A stretch of DNA of 64,000 nt from Callipepla californica brunnescens (GCA_023055505.1 JALIRH010000014.1:18051404-18115403); one strand, 5' to 3'; positions 25,340 to 39,235 are shown, counted from the first letter of the stretch. Translations and numbers: made by a program. The notes: generated by a model from the letters alone, not told the origin.

Positions 25340-25620
25340 GGGCCAAGCCTAAACACAGCAACTGTGGACACAGAATCCAATGAAGAAAATTCACTCACCT
25401 TCAGAAGACCTCAAGCAGGCAGAGATCCCCAGCAAGATACCCTTATCTCCAATGTCAACCTTTAAATGAGGGCTGGGAAGGGGTGGATCCTGGCTCCAGC
25501 CCTTCCAGTCACTCAGCTGCATTGCATGCACCTGAGCTTCCCTGGGCTGCCCCTGCCTTCCCACCAGTTGCTCCATCACTGCTTCAGGCCATGACTGAGC
25601 ATTTCTGCTACACGGACCTG
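25340..25620 (+). repeat. Dispersed repeat family X, copy 3
   Basis: Best-preserved copy with copy 2 at 15405-15680. Shared blocks in order are 'caagcctaaacacag', 'aatgaagaaaattcactcacc', 'gcagagatccccagca', 'ggtggatcctggctccagcc', 'cttccagtcactcagctgca', 'cttcccaccagttgctccat' and 'catgactgagcatttctgc'. No clear target-site duplication or terminal repeat was found by eye. Confidence 0.65.
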
Positions 25621-26904
25621 TTCTAATCTTCATTTGCAGCATGTGTAAATTAAGTTGAGGGAACATTTCAAATAATGTGTTATGGTGCAGTTCAGTAAGC
25701 TTTAAATCTCATCAGTAATAACTTAATTGGTGTTAAGCCAGTAGCTGAAATAATTTCTCCTCTGATTCAAAGTAGGTGGCTCTTCTTTTATCTGTACTTT
25801 TCTCTGCTTCAATACCGAATTCCAGGAAATCAGCCTGTGACTCAAGCAATACAGTACTATGACATCAGAGTAGACTGTGCTGTCAGTAATTGTCTTCTTT
25901 TTCTCTCTCTTTCTTGGATCTGAATTGCTTTCTTGGGAGGTTAATTGAGATGAAGTGACATAAAGTGCTTCTGTGGACCCTAGAGTCCTTCAACAGAAGT
26001 ATTTACTGTGCATGAATCACTTATTTGTGTCTGAGAAATCTGTTTACTTATGCCATTTATTTTCTGTTTTAAAGAGATTTTATTTATTTGCTGTTTCTGG
26101 TGAGCTTGAATTTAGTGTTGGCTATGCATGGATAACTAGCCCTAGGGCTCTGAAGAACTTCAGCATGCACCATTTGCTTACTATAGTTACCAATTAAGGC
26201 TCCCAGTATCACAATGAAACTGTAAAGAACTGTGCGTTATCACAGTGATTCTGTTCACGAGCAATGAGATTGTTAAACTGCAGTTTCTGTCTTAATGGAG
26301 AATAGATTTGCTTTCTTTTCAAGATTTCAAGACACCTATTTTAAGCAGTCTTCAAAAATCATGGTTAGGCTGAATGCTAAGAACTAGATTTGTTTGACTA
26401 GATTGTGTTTTGTGTGCAACTAGGCATCTTGGAAGCCACTGAAGAGAAGAGAGACCATAGACAATATATTCATTGTTCATCTTTACCTTGCAGGTGAGCA
26501 GTAGGAATCTGTGAATGATGAGACAGTAGTAGCCTGCTAGCTACTGAGATAACTGCAGCTGTATTTCTAAGGGTGCAGCCATCCAACAGAGGCCTGTGCT
26601 GTCGCTGGAAAGGTTAGTCCTGCACCTTCCATCCTAGTTTCGATGCTAATGATTGTAAATCTTGATGGTGATGAAAATGCTTGAGTGGAAAATCCACTGA
26701 TATTTTTTCGTAGTGTCAGTGTAATCAGCATAGGAGTGAGGGGGGTGAATGTGGGAAAGCAGACCCGCTCCTTTCATTATTTGTGTAAACTTATTAAATC
26801 TATTGATATGCAGGGATTTTTCTCCATTTCGGAATTGAAAACATACCAGTTTAGATTACTATTAGCTTCCTTATGCATCAGGGCTTTGCTACTGATCAAG
26901 TCAG

Positions 26905-27470
26905 TGCAGGTTTCTAATGCCTGGAAACTTAAACCTTGCAGCCTGTGCCAGTGTTGAGTCACCCTCGCAGTGGAAAACTGCTTCCTGATGGTCAGACAGA
27001 GCCTGCATTCCAGTTTGCATGCATCACTGAGCATCACTGTAAAGAGCCTGGCTTCATCCTCACTGCAGCCTCCCATCAGGTATTTCTGGATCATAAGATT
27101 CCCTTGTGCTTTATCTTCTGTAGGCTGAGAAGTCCAACCTTTCTCAGCTTTTCCTCATATTTGAGATGCTCCAGTCACTTCATCTTCATGGCCCTTCTCT
27201 GAACTCTCTCCTCTTGCACTGGGGGGGTCCAGAATCAACACAGTGCTCCAGGTGTGGCCACACCAGTGCTTTGTAGAGTGGAAGGATCACTTCCTTTCAG
27301 CTGCAGTGACGCTCCTCCTAATGCAGCCCAAGAGCACCCTTTGCCTTCTTTCTGTCCAGAGAACACTGCTGTCTTATGGCTCACCTTCATGTCCACCAGG
27401 ACCTCCAAGTCCTCCTTTGCAAAGCAGCTTTCCAGCGGGGTGGCTGCCAGCACATACTGGTATATGCATT
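26905..27470 (-). mobile_element. CR1 LINE 3' portion
   Basis: Minus-oriented CR1 with the diagnostic segments 'ctcagcttttcctcatatttgagatgctccag', 'cttctctgaactctctcc', 'cagtgctccaggtgtggcc', and 'tccaccaggacctccaagtc'. Roughly 560 bases of the 3' region are present; the extreme 3' terminus is not obvious. Confidence 0.8.
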
Positions 27471-28281
27471 AAGAGAGTAGTGTCTTTCTATTTCATAGGC
27501 CCATCATTAGAATGAAATTTTGAATTGTTTGGGTTTTTTTTGTTTGTTTGTTTGCTTTTTAACAGAGTAAGTTCCAGTGTGATAGTGATAAAATTAATCA
27601 ACTTTCCTATGTAGTTATAATTACTCCTCAAATTTCATCACTTCTTTTGAAACTTCATGATTTGTAAGGCTTGCTTAAATTATGAATTTCTGTCAGTGCT
27701 GAGAATATTCAGGTAAACAGCAATTCTAACTTATAAAGCTAATTACACTAGAATTCCTAGCTTTTTAACTGAGTTATACTGATTCAGATGGAAGATAGAG
27801 TTGAGCACATGTAGACTTCTTCTGTGTTGATGGATTGCTGTGAAAGAGGTTTCTGTTGTCACTGGATCTGATAAAAACTGTAAAATGTATTTCCTTGGTC
27901 TAAGAGTGTATCATATTATGCATCCTGAGGAAAACAAAGTTAAATATTACTTAACTATGTTCTGCACATAATTGACATTGTTTTCTTTAATTTGGGGAGT
28001 TATGCTGTCCTGAAACAGAATTTAGTACTTCAAAGCTGTCTGCTGGTAGTCCTACTACAGTGGATAGAAAGTCAAAGAAACCAAACAGTGATTTCTGTGA
28101 TGTAGTCTATTTCTGGTAAATTTTTTACAGTTAACCAGATATTAGACTGTTAAGGACCTTCAGTTTAATCGGTGTTTTAGCTCTAGCACTCATATATTAA
28201 GTGGTAGTTCAAACCATTGAAGTACTTAATAATATCAGTAGTGCATGCTTGTAAACTGTTTTGAGAGTTTTATGACACCTT

Positions 28282-28470
28282 GTGATGAGTGGTGATCCTC
28301 AGGGGTCGGTGCTGGGACCTGTGCTGTTTAACATCTTCGTAGGCAGCATGGACTGTGGGATCAAGTGCACCTTCAGCAAGTTTGCAGATGACATGAAGCT
28401 CAGGGATCTCCAAGAGATCCCTGTCTTTTTTATACTGGGGAGCCCAGAACTGGACACAGCATTATATATA
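28282..28470. mobile_element. Two CR1 pieces in opposite orientation
   Basis: 28282-28395 translates on the plus strand to a piece of CR1 reverse transcriptase: '[16 protein letters not shown]' followed by 'FADDMKL', which holds the catalytic F-A-D-D box. 28430-28470 reads as CR1 in the reverse orientation ('ggggagcccagaactggacacag'). At the junction lies a perfect palindromic arm pair, AGGGATCTC-CAA-GAGATCCCT. The pieces are too short to be functional. Confidence 0.7.
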
Positions 28471-28764
28471 TTATAAAAATTCCTGGTAACAGTCTTGATG
28501 CAGAAGAGGCAAATAGCAGTGAATATAAGTTAGGTGCCATTGGTATGCAATTTACTCCTTATCCTCATTCTGTTTTATTAGGTGCTGACATCATCTAGAA
28601 GTAATTCTACAGCCCTTGGTGCCTTCTCTTCCACATTATATAGTGGCATTTTGTCAGATTAATTATTTAAAAAATAACTGCATCTTTTCTGATAGATATC
28701 ATTTCATTTATTAAAAGATGACATTTGAGCATATATTCTTTACCTAGCATGGATACACGCTTTG

Positions 28765-29195
28765 CTGGGTAAAGAACTGGCTGAATGGCTGGGCCCAGAG
28801 AGTGGTGGTGACCAGTCGTGAGTGATATTCCCCTGGGGTCGGTACTGGGGCCTGTCCTGTTCAATATCCTTATTGATGATCTGGATGATCAGCTCAGTAA
28901 GTCTACAGATGGCATTAAGTTGACAGGAAGCAACAACCTGCCTGGGGGTAGGAAGGCCTCAAGTTGCAGCAGGGGAGATTCAGGTTGGACACTAGGAAAT
29001 AATTCCTCTCTCAGAGAGTGGTCAGGTTCTAGAACGGGCTGCCCAGGGAGGTGGTAGAGTCACTGACCCTGGAGATGTTCAAGAAATGTTCAGATGTTGG
29101 ACCAAGGGAGGTGGTTTAGTAGGAAATATTGGTGATATGTGGACAGTTAGACTGGATGATCTTAGAGGTCTTTCCCAGCCTTGGTGATCCTATGC
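28765..29195 (+). mobile_element. Internally deleted CR1 copy
   Basis: It starts with the RT region ('ctggctgaatggctgggcccagag', then codons for [20 protein letters not shown]). It jumps directly to the 3' untranslated part ('cttagaggtctttcccagccttggtgatccta' at the end). The several hundred bases usually lying between RT and 3' tail are missing, so this is a deleted, dead element. Confidence 0.8.
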
Positions 29196-30495
29196 TTCTT
29201 TTCTCATCTGTTCTGAATAAAACAGTGTAAATCACCACGGTATTGCAGTAGGCTAAAAACACGTAGGCAGTTGAAAGCAGTTTTAAAACACAAGTACCTG
29301 TAACTTGCCTGAAGTGATCTTGCCATATTGCTATTATACAGTCAGGGTAGATAAGTAAGAAGATTCTGTATTCAAAGGCAAAGAGGAGGTTTTTGTATTC
29401 CCTGAAGCAATGCTTTCCAACTCTAATTAAAAGCTGAAACTGCATCAGGTACATGTATTTTTGCTTAGTAATTTTTCTAGTAGTTCCAGTTCAAGGAAGG
29501 TTGGTGTCCTGTCCTCCCTCAACCTCCTGGCCACTCTAGATAAGCAAGTTAAAAGAGATTTGTTGGTACGTACCTCACCTAAATAATTCAGTTTATCAGG
29601 TGAATCAAAGAGAGACCCAAAGAGAAATGATTTTAAGAGTCTGGAGTTTTCAGTGAATGGCAGGTACAATAAATGGTGATGACTGAACTGTATCCAGACA
29701 GTTTATAAATGGAGGAGTCATCACTGGTAACATGTCACAAGAATGCAAACACGAGATTTATTTGAGAAACATTTAATTAAACTGGAAAGTAATGGAAGAT
29801 TCAGCATTCAGCTCTTCTATTACGGAAGGTACTCAGTGGCTTAGATTAGTTATTACTGGGGAGAAAAAATGGCTTCATGTTTTTCCAGGACACAATATGA
29901 AAGTGCTACATAGCATTTGAAAGTGGCAGAGATTACAGTGATATGACCTTCAGCATTTTTGTTATGCAAAGTGGATTTTTAGGCTGTACATCTAAGGGAA
30001 TGTGTTACAGTGGCCTATTCAAAGAATTTGGGGTACTGTAGCTTAAAAAACATGTTTGGAAAAAAAAATGTATCCGCGATGGAACAATAGGATGTAAGCT
30101 GTTACCTGGTGTCAGTGTGTTTTGTGAATGACAGGCAGTTCTTCGTAGGTGTGACACTTTCTTGATATACTCTGTGTCATTGTATGTTGTCTGTTAAAGT
30201 ATTGTTATAGTTCCCTAGAAAGATTTGACATATTTTTTCCACTGTTTTATTTTGTTTTTAATGAAGATAACGTGGATGAATGTGCTGCTTGTCAACCAGA
30301 GATTTATTGTGCTACACAGTCCTGCTGTTGGGCAGCTGTGTGTTTTGTATTCTGTAGATGTTGCCATGCATTTTTCAGAGGCATAATTTTTAATACAGTC
30401 GTGACTGGAGATTAATTGAGGAAGTCCTTCAAGTTTACATACCAGTTGGGTGCTGTGAAGTGAGTGAATGTCAGTTTTCTTCCTGGATTGAGCTG

Positions 30496-30498
30496 TAT

Positions 30499-30529
<31 letters not shown>

Positions 30530-30533
30530 TTTT
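30496..30533 (+). repeat. (TATT)n microsatellite
   Basis: Nine uninterrupted tetranucleotide units directly upstream of a CR1 copy. Likely polymorphic. Confidence 0.95.
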
Positions 30534-30569
30534 GCCCCAGCTGAAATCTCTGATGGTTGTGTTATGCAG

Positions 30570-30755
30570 TGAGCACTGGAACAGGTTGCCCAGAGTGGTT
30601 GTGGCTGCCCCATCCTTGGGGGTATTCAAGGCAAGGCTGGATGTGGCTCTGGGCAGTCTGTTCTAGTGCTTGGCGACCCTGCCCGTGGCAGGGGGGTTGA
30701 AGCTAGATGATCTTTGGGGTCCTTTTCAACCCTGGACATTCTATGATTCTGTGCT
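30570..30755 (+). mobile_element. CR1 3' end
   Basis: Plus-oriented: 'agcactggaacaggttgcccag' to 'ttcaaccctggacattctatgattctgtg'. It is a standard short, 5'-truncated CR1 tail close behind the tetranucleotide repeat. Confidence 0.85.
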
Positions 30756-33700
30756 GATCCTTTACTTTAGGAACATTTTGCTTATTTTGAAAAGTGCTGT
30801 TTTGCCCACTGACTTCAAAAAGTCCAGTTGAGAACAGCTCTTTCTATTTTACTGTACAAAATAATTCATATATTCTTTTCAGTTCCTTGACAGGCACTAT
30901 ATCACTCAGTTTACTGGAAAATATGGATTTTATTCATGAAACATCTCTGCTGCTTTTGGCATATGTCATTCCTTCCAGTTTATATGGTAACCCCAGACAT
31001 AAAATTAAGGTTGGCCAAAGTCAAACATCTGCTGCCAAGAATCCACTTACATTGTGACACTTGAGTTTTTCAAGGTACACAAAGGAAAGCAAAGAAACTT
31101 TAATCTGGACAGAAGGAAAGATTTGGTCATGGAAACATCTTACTGTTTAGTTCTAGAACATCAGAAAGTTTCTCAATGACTTCCTTTGTCAAAACAATAG
31201 TGTTTAGGTGAGCTGCCCCATGGAATGTCTTGGAATCAGATATTCAGGTCACTGACACAAAGCATTGTATTCTAAGCTGTCCTAGTGCTTGATGTCATGG
31301 ACAGAAGGGAGATGGGATCCCGCATCTGCATTCATGTCTTTGTCTCCCCAAAAATGCTAGAATTCAGTAGTGGAAGACATTCCATCTGGACCATTTTCCC
31401 CCTGTATAGCGAAAGGGACATGGTTCAGGTTTCCCTTTGTTCTGAAGGAAATTGTTTCTGAGATGATCAGAAGTTTAATAGCCTCTGACAGGCCTATTCT
31501 TATACACTTCTGCTTTGAATGTTTGTTATTTCTCATCTCTGCTTATAACTCTTGAGTTCAGTTTTTGTTCTAATTCTTTTGCATTCTGTAATATCCTTGA
31601 TAATGTGTTTCTAAATCTTCTATAACGTTTCCTGATATTGTGTTTTCCAGACTAAGCAGGAATAATGAACATTCCATGTTACCGTTGTTTTCTGTCCTAC
31701 AGATGCTACTTTTGTTCATTGCGGTGTTCATAAACGCTCATGTCAGATTACAGTACGAGTTGGTGAGAGCTGCAGTTCTGGTTCTTGCTAGTTAGTTATA
31801 GAAGTGTATGGATAATGTAAATACGCTTCTTCTTTTAATACTGTCATCTTAAAGATTTATTTGTATCTTACCTTAGTTTAGGTAAAACTTTTCAGAGGAA
31901 ACATTTGTCTTCTGTTCATAGCATCTCCTCCACTGAGCAGGTAATTTGTAATGAAACACTTATGTCCTACCAACCTGAACAGCAAAGATCAAATTAAGTA
32001 CAGTAACAATAGCTTCCTGATTAGGTGAGAAGTAATGCAGTTTTTCCTAGAAAATATAGAGAATTTAAAGTGTTTAAAATTTTTGTCAGGAAAAGCATGT
32101 GGTGCTACATACCCATGTATAGGCATGTGAAATGTCATCTCAATTATGAGAGCTGTCAGTTGAGTATTTTACACTTGCTGATTTCAATGTTGGTTTGTGT
32201 TTTTTGAAGACGTTACAAATTCAGAGTAAGAACAGTCGGTCCAGTGTGTCTGACAGGTTCTTGATTAATGAAGCCTAGGACTGAAATTTCAAAAAAGGGT
32301 GGATCTCTTATTGGCAGAATGGACACGGCTGAATTTGACAGGATGGATGGAAGGATGCTTTTCTGTTGCTCTTGCTTAAGATAACTGTGAAAATGGTACT
32401 ATTAATACATATAGGAAATGCAGTAAGATTTTAATAGAAGTATATGCAGCTCCTCCAGACTGTGAGCTGCCAACCTCCTTTGGGAAAGCTTCTACCTTTG
32501 TCTGACATCTTCTTTAGCACTGATAACACTAGAGAGTCCAATTAAAGTATTTCAAGAAGACATCCTCATACAAGACTACATTGATTGTCTGCTAATATGT
32601 ATTGAATTTTAGCTAAATACAGCCTCGGGTGCTGTGCTGGAAAGCAGAAGAGCTTGCTGTCCGAGCTCTTAATTCCTTTTATATTGATTTGGCTACTAAT
32701 GATATAACCTTCTACTCTAATTAACTGACATCTGTATTAGGCTGAACAAGAGCCCTCTGCTTGAAGCTGTCCACTTGTTTGTGTTACAGACTGTGTCCTC
32801 CGTTTCTGTTTGATTTTGTCCGGATTAGCTAATTCTGAGCAAAATATACCATCTAAGGAATGACTTTCCTTTTAAAATATTTGTAAAGCAAGTTTGTCTT
32901 TCTGCTGTTAACATTCCTACCCATGTGCCCGGGGATTATGTTTACTGTTTAAGTTTATTTATGTTTACTCCACAAATTCATATGTGGAAGGAGGGATCTT
33001 TTCTTCCTTCCCTCCTCCCTCAAGCACCTGGCCTTATTCAAGAGCTGAGAACGGAGGAATAGAATAAAGGTGTTTCATTTGCAAAGGGAATTTTCTATTC
33101 CTTTAGGAAGCTTTGCTTCTTCTACTGGGAGAGTCATCCGATAGGCAAGAAAGTCTTGACACATCAGAGGCACTTTATTGATGATGCTTTTACTGAAGTG
33201 GAGTTTGTTTCTGAGGAATATTGAAGATCAGCCGTAACTTTTTGCAGACAGCTTTGTAACCCTTGGCAGGACGTGTTCTCCAATTAGCTAAGTTCTGTGA
33301 CAGCAGAATGTGCTATGATTGAGCTTAGTTTTAAACACTGTTTGTTTACAACGTGTCAGATTATAGAAGATTCATTTGTCTTAAAAGTAGAACTAAATTA
33401 CATTACCAAGCATGCAGACCGTTTTTACTTGTGTTTGTGTCATTGCTGATTGAGGACTTTATCAGAACTGAAATGTGTAAGTCATTAAAACAGTGTGTTA
33501 GATTAAGTCTTGGAAATGGTATGTCTTAACTTAAGCATAAGGCTTCTGAATTTAAAAATCCATGCTCAAAAATCTGAATTGAAACGTTGGCTTAGGTAGA
33601 TAACTGAGTAATGCTGTGCTATCATTAATTATAACAGGATTTCTAATGAGATCTGTGCCTGATTTACCAGATGGAAGCTTTAACTTGATGATGCTTGAGA

Positions 33701-36700
33701 ACAGAGGCCAATCTTAAGCTTCTTGTTTTAGTATTTCAGTCCTATAAGAGGGAGTCTATGTCCCTGTGAATGTGGTATGAATGCAGCTGAGTTTTTACTG
33801 ACAACATTCTAGTAAGTCCCTACATAACAAGTCATAATCTCTCTGTCTCAGGGCCTTTCTTTGTTTAAAATAAGTATAAAACTTGCATCTGCACTGTGAT
33901 TTGCAGTTCTGTTTTGAAATATACATAGTAAGAATGAAGTGTTCAGCTCACTAAGAATGTGCTTGTGATGTGATAACACTGGAGCTCCAAGCTGGATGTA
34001 GAATAGTAGTAGGTTGCATAGTATATTTGAGGACCTAGACTGTTTGTGCAATAAAGATTTTGTACAAGATTGGATTGAAGATGAGGAATCTCTTAATTGG
34101 CTTTGCAAGTACTTTCATAAAATAACCGTGTTTTATGACTTGAAATTATGGAAGTGAAATCCAAAGAGCTTAAAGCTGGAAGAATTAGTAACTAATCTTA
34201 CATTTCTACAAAAAAAAAAAAAAAAACCTGAACAATTTCTGTTTTATAGCTCTGAAAACATAATGGAGCCCTGGGGATTTCTGTCATGAGCTCTGAGAGC
34301 TGCTAGCACTTAGCAAAATTGACTTCAGTTTACAAAAAAGAAAAAAAAAAAAAAGGAAGAAAAGAAGATAAAAGCTGTTTGGGAGGCTGCAGACCAAGTA
34401 ACTATATAAATGGTTAAAGACATTTCAGCTCCTAGAAGAGGGTCTCCGTGACCTGTAATGTCAGTATGTAATGGGCAAGCATAGAAAGAAGGGAATGTAA
34501 TTTAAGTGCTAGAATGGTGGGGGGAAAAAATGTGAAAAGGAGGAGAGTAGAAAAAGAAAGTAAGAAAAGTGCCACTGCGCTGTTGATTAGAACATTTCTT
34601 TAACACAGTGTGTATGAATCTGCAAGCACAATATAGACTATGGCATTAATAGGATTTAAGAGAATAGAATTATGCTGTGTGTGTTATCTGGAATATTTAC
34701 ATGTTCCACTGCAGGGAAACATTTATCCATATTCAGACTCATGTTCCAGGGACTTCTGACTCATTTTCCTTAAGTCCTATGTAAATAAAGTACTGACTTG
34801 AAGAACCATGGGGTTTCAGCTGTAAGTACGAAGCCTTTTTTGAAAAGCCCTGGGAAGAATCTCAGATAGGTGACTCTAAATTATCACGTAGATGTGAAGC
34901 CCTCTTGGTTTGCCATACTGTCATTTTCATAGGTGTAAATATGTTATATTATGTTCAGCTTATGACTTTTAAATGTTAGATGTTTTAATAGGTGGGGGCA
35001 TAAGGGAGATAGTCACAGTCAAAACCTCATACATATCATTTATCACATACTTGTTTTTTTGAGGTGCTACGATTTATATGTCTTACAATAACTGAATGAA
35101 TGTTTTTATTTCAGTGGGATCTAAATTAGTCACTTGTAGATGCCAAGGGAATTCATCCGCAACAGCAACTTCAGCATTACAAAACAGACTGCAGCTTTTT
35201 TTCTAGCTGAATATGTCATTGTAAATCAACAGACTTTAATTTTGGCTCTCTGTATGCATTGCCATGCATGTTTCTCCATGACCAAATATCAAAAAGTTAG
35301 GAGGAGGAATAGATACCTTTTTGAACAAGAAGCAGTTGGAAAACACTTCTGTTTTCTTTGTCTGTGAAGTGTACTGGATGGAGTATTGTGCCAGGGGATA
35401 CGCTAACATCTCTAACTTAGCTTCTAATGTGAATCTGAATCTCGTGGCTCAGTGGGGAATGCTGGATGACTGTGGCAGGAGGAAAAAAACTGAAGCCTCC
35501 TGCAGCAGTTTAAAACTGAAGTGTCAGGGCCTGTACTTTCTTCAAGGGGGTGATATGTACAACAGCGTATATACGTGAGTGTTGTATAACTAAGGTGCAA
35601 TGAAAGAAAAATGGGTAAATAGTTAAAACTGCTGTAACCTTTTATTGCTTTCTGTGTTTTTTTATTTTGCTCAGACATTGCTGAGGTATAATTCAATTGG
35701 AGACTAATTTACTAATTAATTATAATTCAGTCAGATAATCAATAGATCATGTCTCAGTCTTCTTTCTGTGTGCAGAGATAACTGTAATCTTTTTCTGCAT
35801 TCTCCTGAAACTCATTAGCAATTGCTGTTTTAAATTCCTTCTAGAGGCTCCAGCATTTGGCTCTCAGCTCTTTAAACATCTAGCTGTATGAACTTGGTAA
35901 AACAAAGTCAAAGATGATTATCTGTATTAGGATAAGTTATTTGAATGCTGCTTAATAAAATTTGTCATGCGATGGGGAGAGGGGAGCAGCTGCCAAAGGT
36001 CATGCCTTTCAGGAAAACAGGTGGGACCAATAAGAAGAAAGTATGAGCCAAAAATCACACAGTTATCATCTACTACCTTAATGGCTGCCTTATTCTGCCC
36101 AAAGGTAAAGAGCAAGCTATCAGCACCATTTATCAGGTACACCATTTTAGTATAAGCTTGTTTAAAACCGGGAGGAGCCCCTTTTCGTCTTAATTAGACA
36201 ATAACTCATTGATTCCAAGTGGGCCTTCTTTTTCTAATTATTTAGTACATAATATAATGTCATTAAACATCTTTCAGTGGACAGGATTGCTCTAAAAGCT
36301 TTAGCTCCAGAGCTCCAACATTAGGCTTTTGGCAATCATCCCTGTGTGTGAAAAGCAGTGAGTTTGTTTACCAAGAATTTAGATTCACATTACTGGGGGA
36401 ATTAGCAGTGAGCTATTAGTCTGATACAAGCACTTAACAACTGCTGATCATCTCCTCCTAGCTTGCAGATAATGGAGGTGATCAGCTGCAAATGGAAAGT
36501 ATGTGGGGCTATTTTCATGAAGGCACTTGGAGAAATTGCTGTATCCCGTGACCTCTGCTAACCCCAGGGTTTGCAAGAAATCCAAACACCAAATCACTTC
36601 CTGGAGTAGAGCTAATCAACCATAAGAAGAGCTTCCATTAGAGACAAACCATGGTCAAACAGCCCTCCCTCAACTGAAAAAAGGTTCAGCCACGAAGTCC

Positions 36701-36919
36701 CTGAGGTAGGGGTGATTAGCCCCTGATCATATTTACCAGTACACATTTTGATGGAGGAAGCAACTGTAGAGCAGCAGCTGGCTCTCATTCCACAGCAGTA
36801 CTGAATGACTGTATCACGCTTAGTACCGCTCTTTGGCTTCCTGCTTCGCTGTTGTCCTCAAAAGTTTTGTCTGGAACATCCCAAAGATTACTTGGAGAGT
36901 TTTCTCTCGTGTTCCTGTG

Positions 36920-37240
36920 TAATCACAGAATCACAGAATGGCCTGGGTTGAAAAGGACCTCAAAGATCATCTAGCTTCAACCCCCCTGCCATAGGCAGGG
37001 TCACCAACCACTAGAACAGGCTGCCCAGAGCCACATCCAGCCTTGCCTTGAATGCCTCCAGGGATGGGGCCGCCATAACCTCTCTGGGCAACCTGTTCCA
37101 GTGCGTCACCGCCCTCCGAGTGAAAAACTTCCTCCTAACATCCAACCTAAGCCTCCCATCTTAGTTTAAAACCATCCCCGCTTGTCCTGTTGCTATCAAT
37201 CCATGTGAAGTCATTCCCCCTCCTGTTTGTACACAGGGTT
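36920..37240 (-). mobile_element. CR1 3' end
   Basis: Minus-oriented: 'aatcacagaatcacagaatgg' through 'catccagccttgccttgaatgcctccaggga' and 'ttcctcctaacatccaacctaagcctccc'. Well preserved and thus relatively recent. Confidence 0.9.
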
Positions 37241-38879
37241 CTGCAGCTAAGCATTAGTTTGAGGTAAAACTTAGTCTTTTCCATATCGGTGACATAAATT
37301 GTGCCCCATTTAAAAAGAATACCTCAGCCACTTCATCCTTCCTGAAACATAAGCATTCACTGTGGGAAGTGGGAATGATTTTAATGAGCTAATGCTGTGG
37401 TAGTTCAGGGATTTGGAACTCAAGGCTTATTTCTTGCATCAGCTTGCTTGTGACATTTGGCAGGAAACGTCTGTCAGTTCTCTCACTTGTCAGATAAGAT
37501 CAACTCATAGTGACTGAGCTTGCTGCTTGAGAAGAGCTATGTTGATGTTCTCTGTAAATGCTATGTTAGACCATGTTAAGAAGTCTAAAGCCATGTCAGA
37601 TTTCTAGGTGTCATGTCTGAAATCTGACAGAAATGTCTGTATAAGCTGTTGCTGACATTACTTTGTAAGAGATTTCCTTCCCATAATGGCTCCAGCAGGA
37701 GGACACAAGCAGTGCAGCTTCTACTAAGTGCACAGGAAGGCAGAAGACTTCTAAAATTGCAAGATACATTTTATTAGTGAGTTTTGGTATTATTTTACAC
37801 TCTTAAAAATAATTTACATTACAACAAGTAGGAGGTTTCTTCCTTTTGTATGCTTGCTGAGATCTCAATGTTAAGACTGTCAGAACACAGCATTTCTATT
37901 ATATTTTAGTATTTAGAGCAAGGTGCTTGTAGGATGTTGTATTCCAGTTTCAAGTGGATAAACACTGTGGTTTTTATGTTTTACTCTTGTCTTTTGTACT
38001 TTGCCTTGCAGTACAGATAGTAGGAACTGTTCTGAAAGGGCCGCAGTGCTGGCAGAACTGGACAGTTACTGACATGAAACTTTTTAGTAGCAGCTGTGCA
38101 TGCATGTATGCTGTGACATTGAGCAGCTCTGGTATCTGGAGGTTATGTGTTAAAAAATCTAAATGAAAATGGATTTGTATACACATCAGAGCAAGTAGCT
38201 GTCAGTGCAGATGTACTTAGAGGTGAATTTTGCTTCCAATTATTGATGAACAATTGTAAGAGGCAGCCATGTATATAAAAGTGCATATGAACATGGAAAA
38301 AAGACATCTGAAGAAAATGCTGTGTTCTGTTTAGAGCAGGATTTCTGTCAAGAGCAGGATTTTGTCAGACCGTAAAGCATTTTCCTGTGCAATCCAGGAC
38401 ATGATCAGAGGCTGCAATTGCGATCAATAACCTTCTTAGTAGGGGTAAGGGATTAGAAGTCCACAGCATGATGAGTATGAACAACAAAATAATAGCTTTT
38501 CCCAAATCAACCTGATTTAAAGCACTAAAGTGTGGAAAGAGGAGAGCTTACAATGCAGATGAATAGAAGATGGATGCTGCTCAGGGAAATCTATTCCATC
38601 TTTCTTATAAATGTTCACACTGATTTGTGGAATACTGTAAAGAACATCTTCTTCCCTGTCATTCACAAGTCATCTCTGGAGATGACTGAACATGCTTTAC
38701 AGTTTCAGCCCCACCATATGAAGGATGGCCAAATGTAGATCTTGGAGTCCTATAATAACACAGGCTGTTTTCATTAAAGAGAAGTAGGAAACATGGAAAC
38801 AATGCTGCCTCTTCCATCACATAGCCATGTTTCAGTAGATAGCGGGAAATACCAGCATTCCTACTACTCTTAGTTAAGA

Positions 38880-39235
38880 TCATAGAATCACCAGCGTTGG
38901 AAAAGACCCCCAAGATCATCCAGTCTGACTGTCTACCCACCTCCAATATTTCCCCACTAAACCATGTCCCTTAGTACAACATCTAAACCTTCCTTAACAC
39001 CTCCAGGGATGGTGACTCAGCCGTCTCCCTCAGCAGCCCACTCCAGTGGCTGACAACTCTTTCAGAGAAGAAATTTTTCCTAATATCCAACCTGAGCCTC
39101 CCCTGGTGCAACTTGAGGCCATCCCCTTTTGTCTTATCGCTAGTTACATGGGAGAAAAGTCTGACTCCTCACCTCACCATAAGCTCCTTTCAGGTAGCTG
39201 AAGAGAGCTAAAGGTCTTCCCTAAGCCTCCTATTC
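38880..39235 (-). mobile_element. CR1 copy, twin of the one at 40237
   Basis: Minus-oriented CR1 beginning 'catagaatcaccagcgttggaaaagaccccc'. Over its first ~330 bases it differs from the element at 40237 at only scattered positions, so both come from one subfamily of similar age. Confidence 0.92.
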
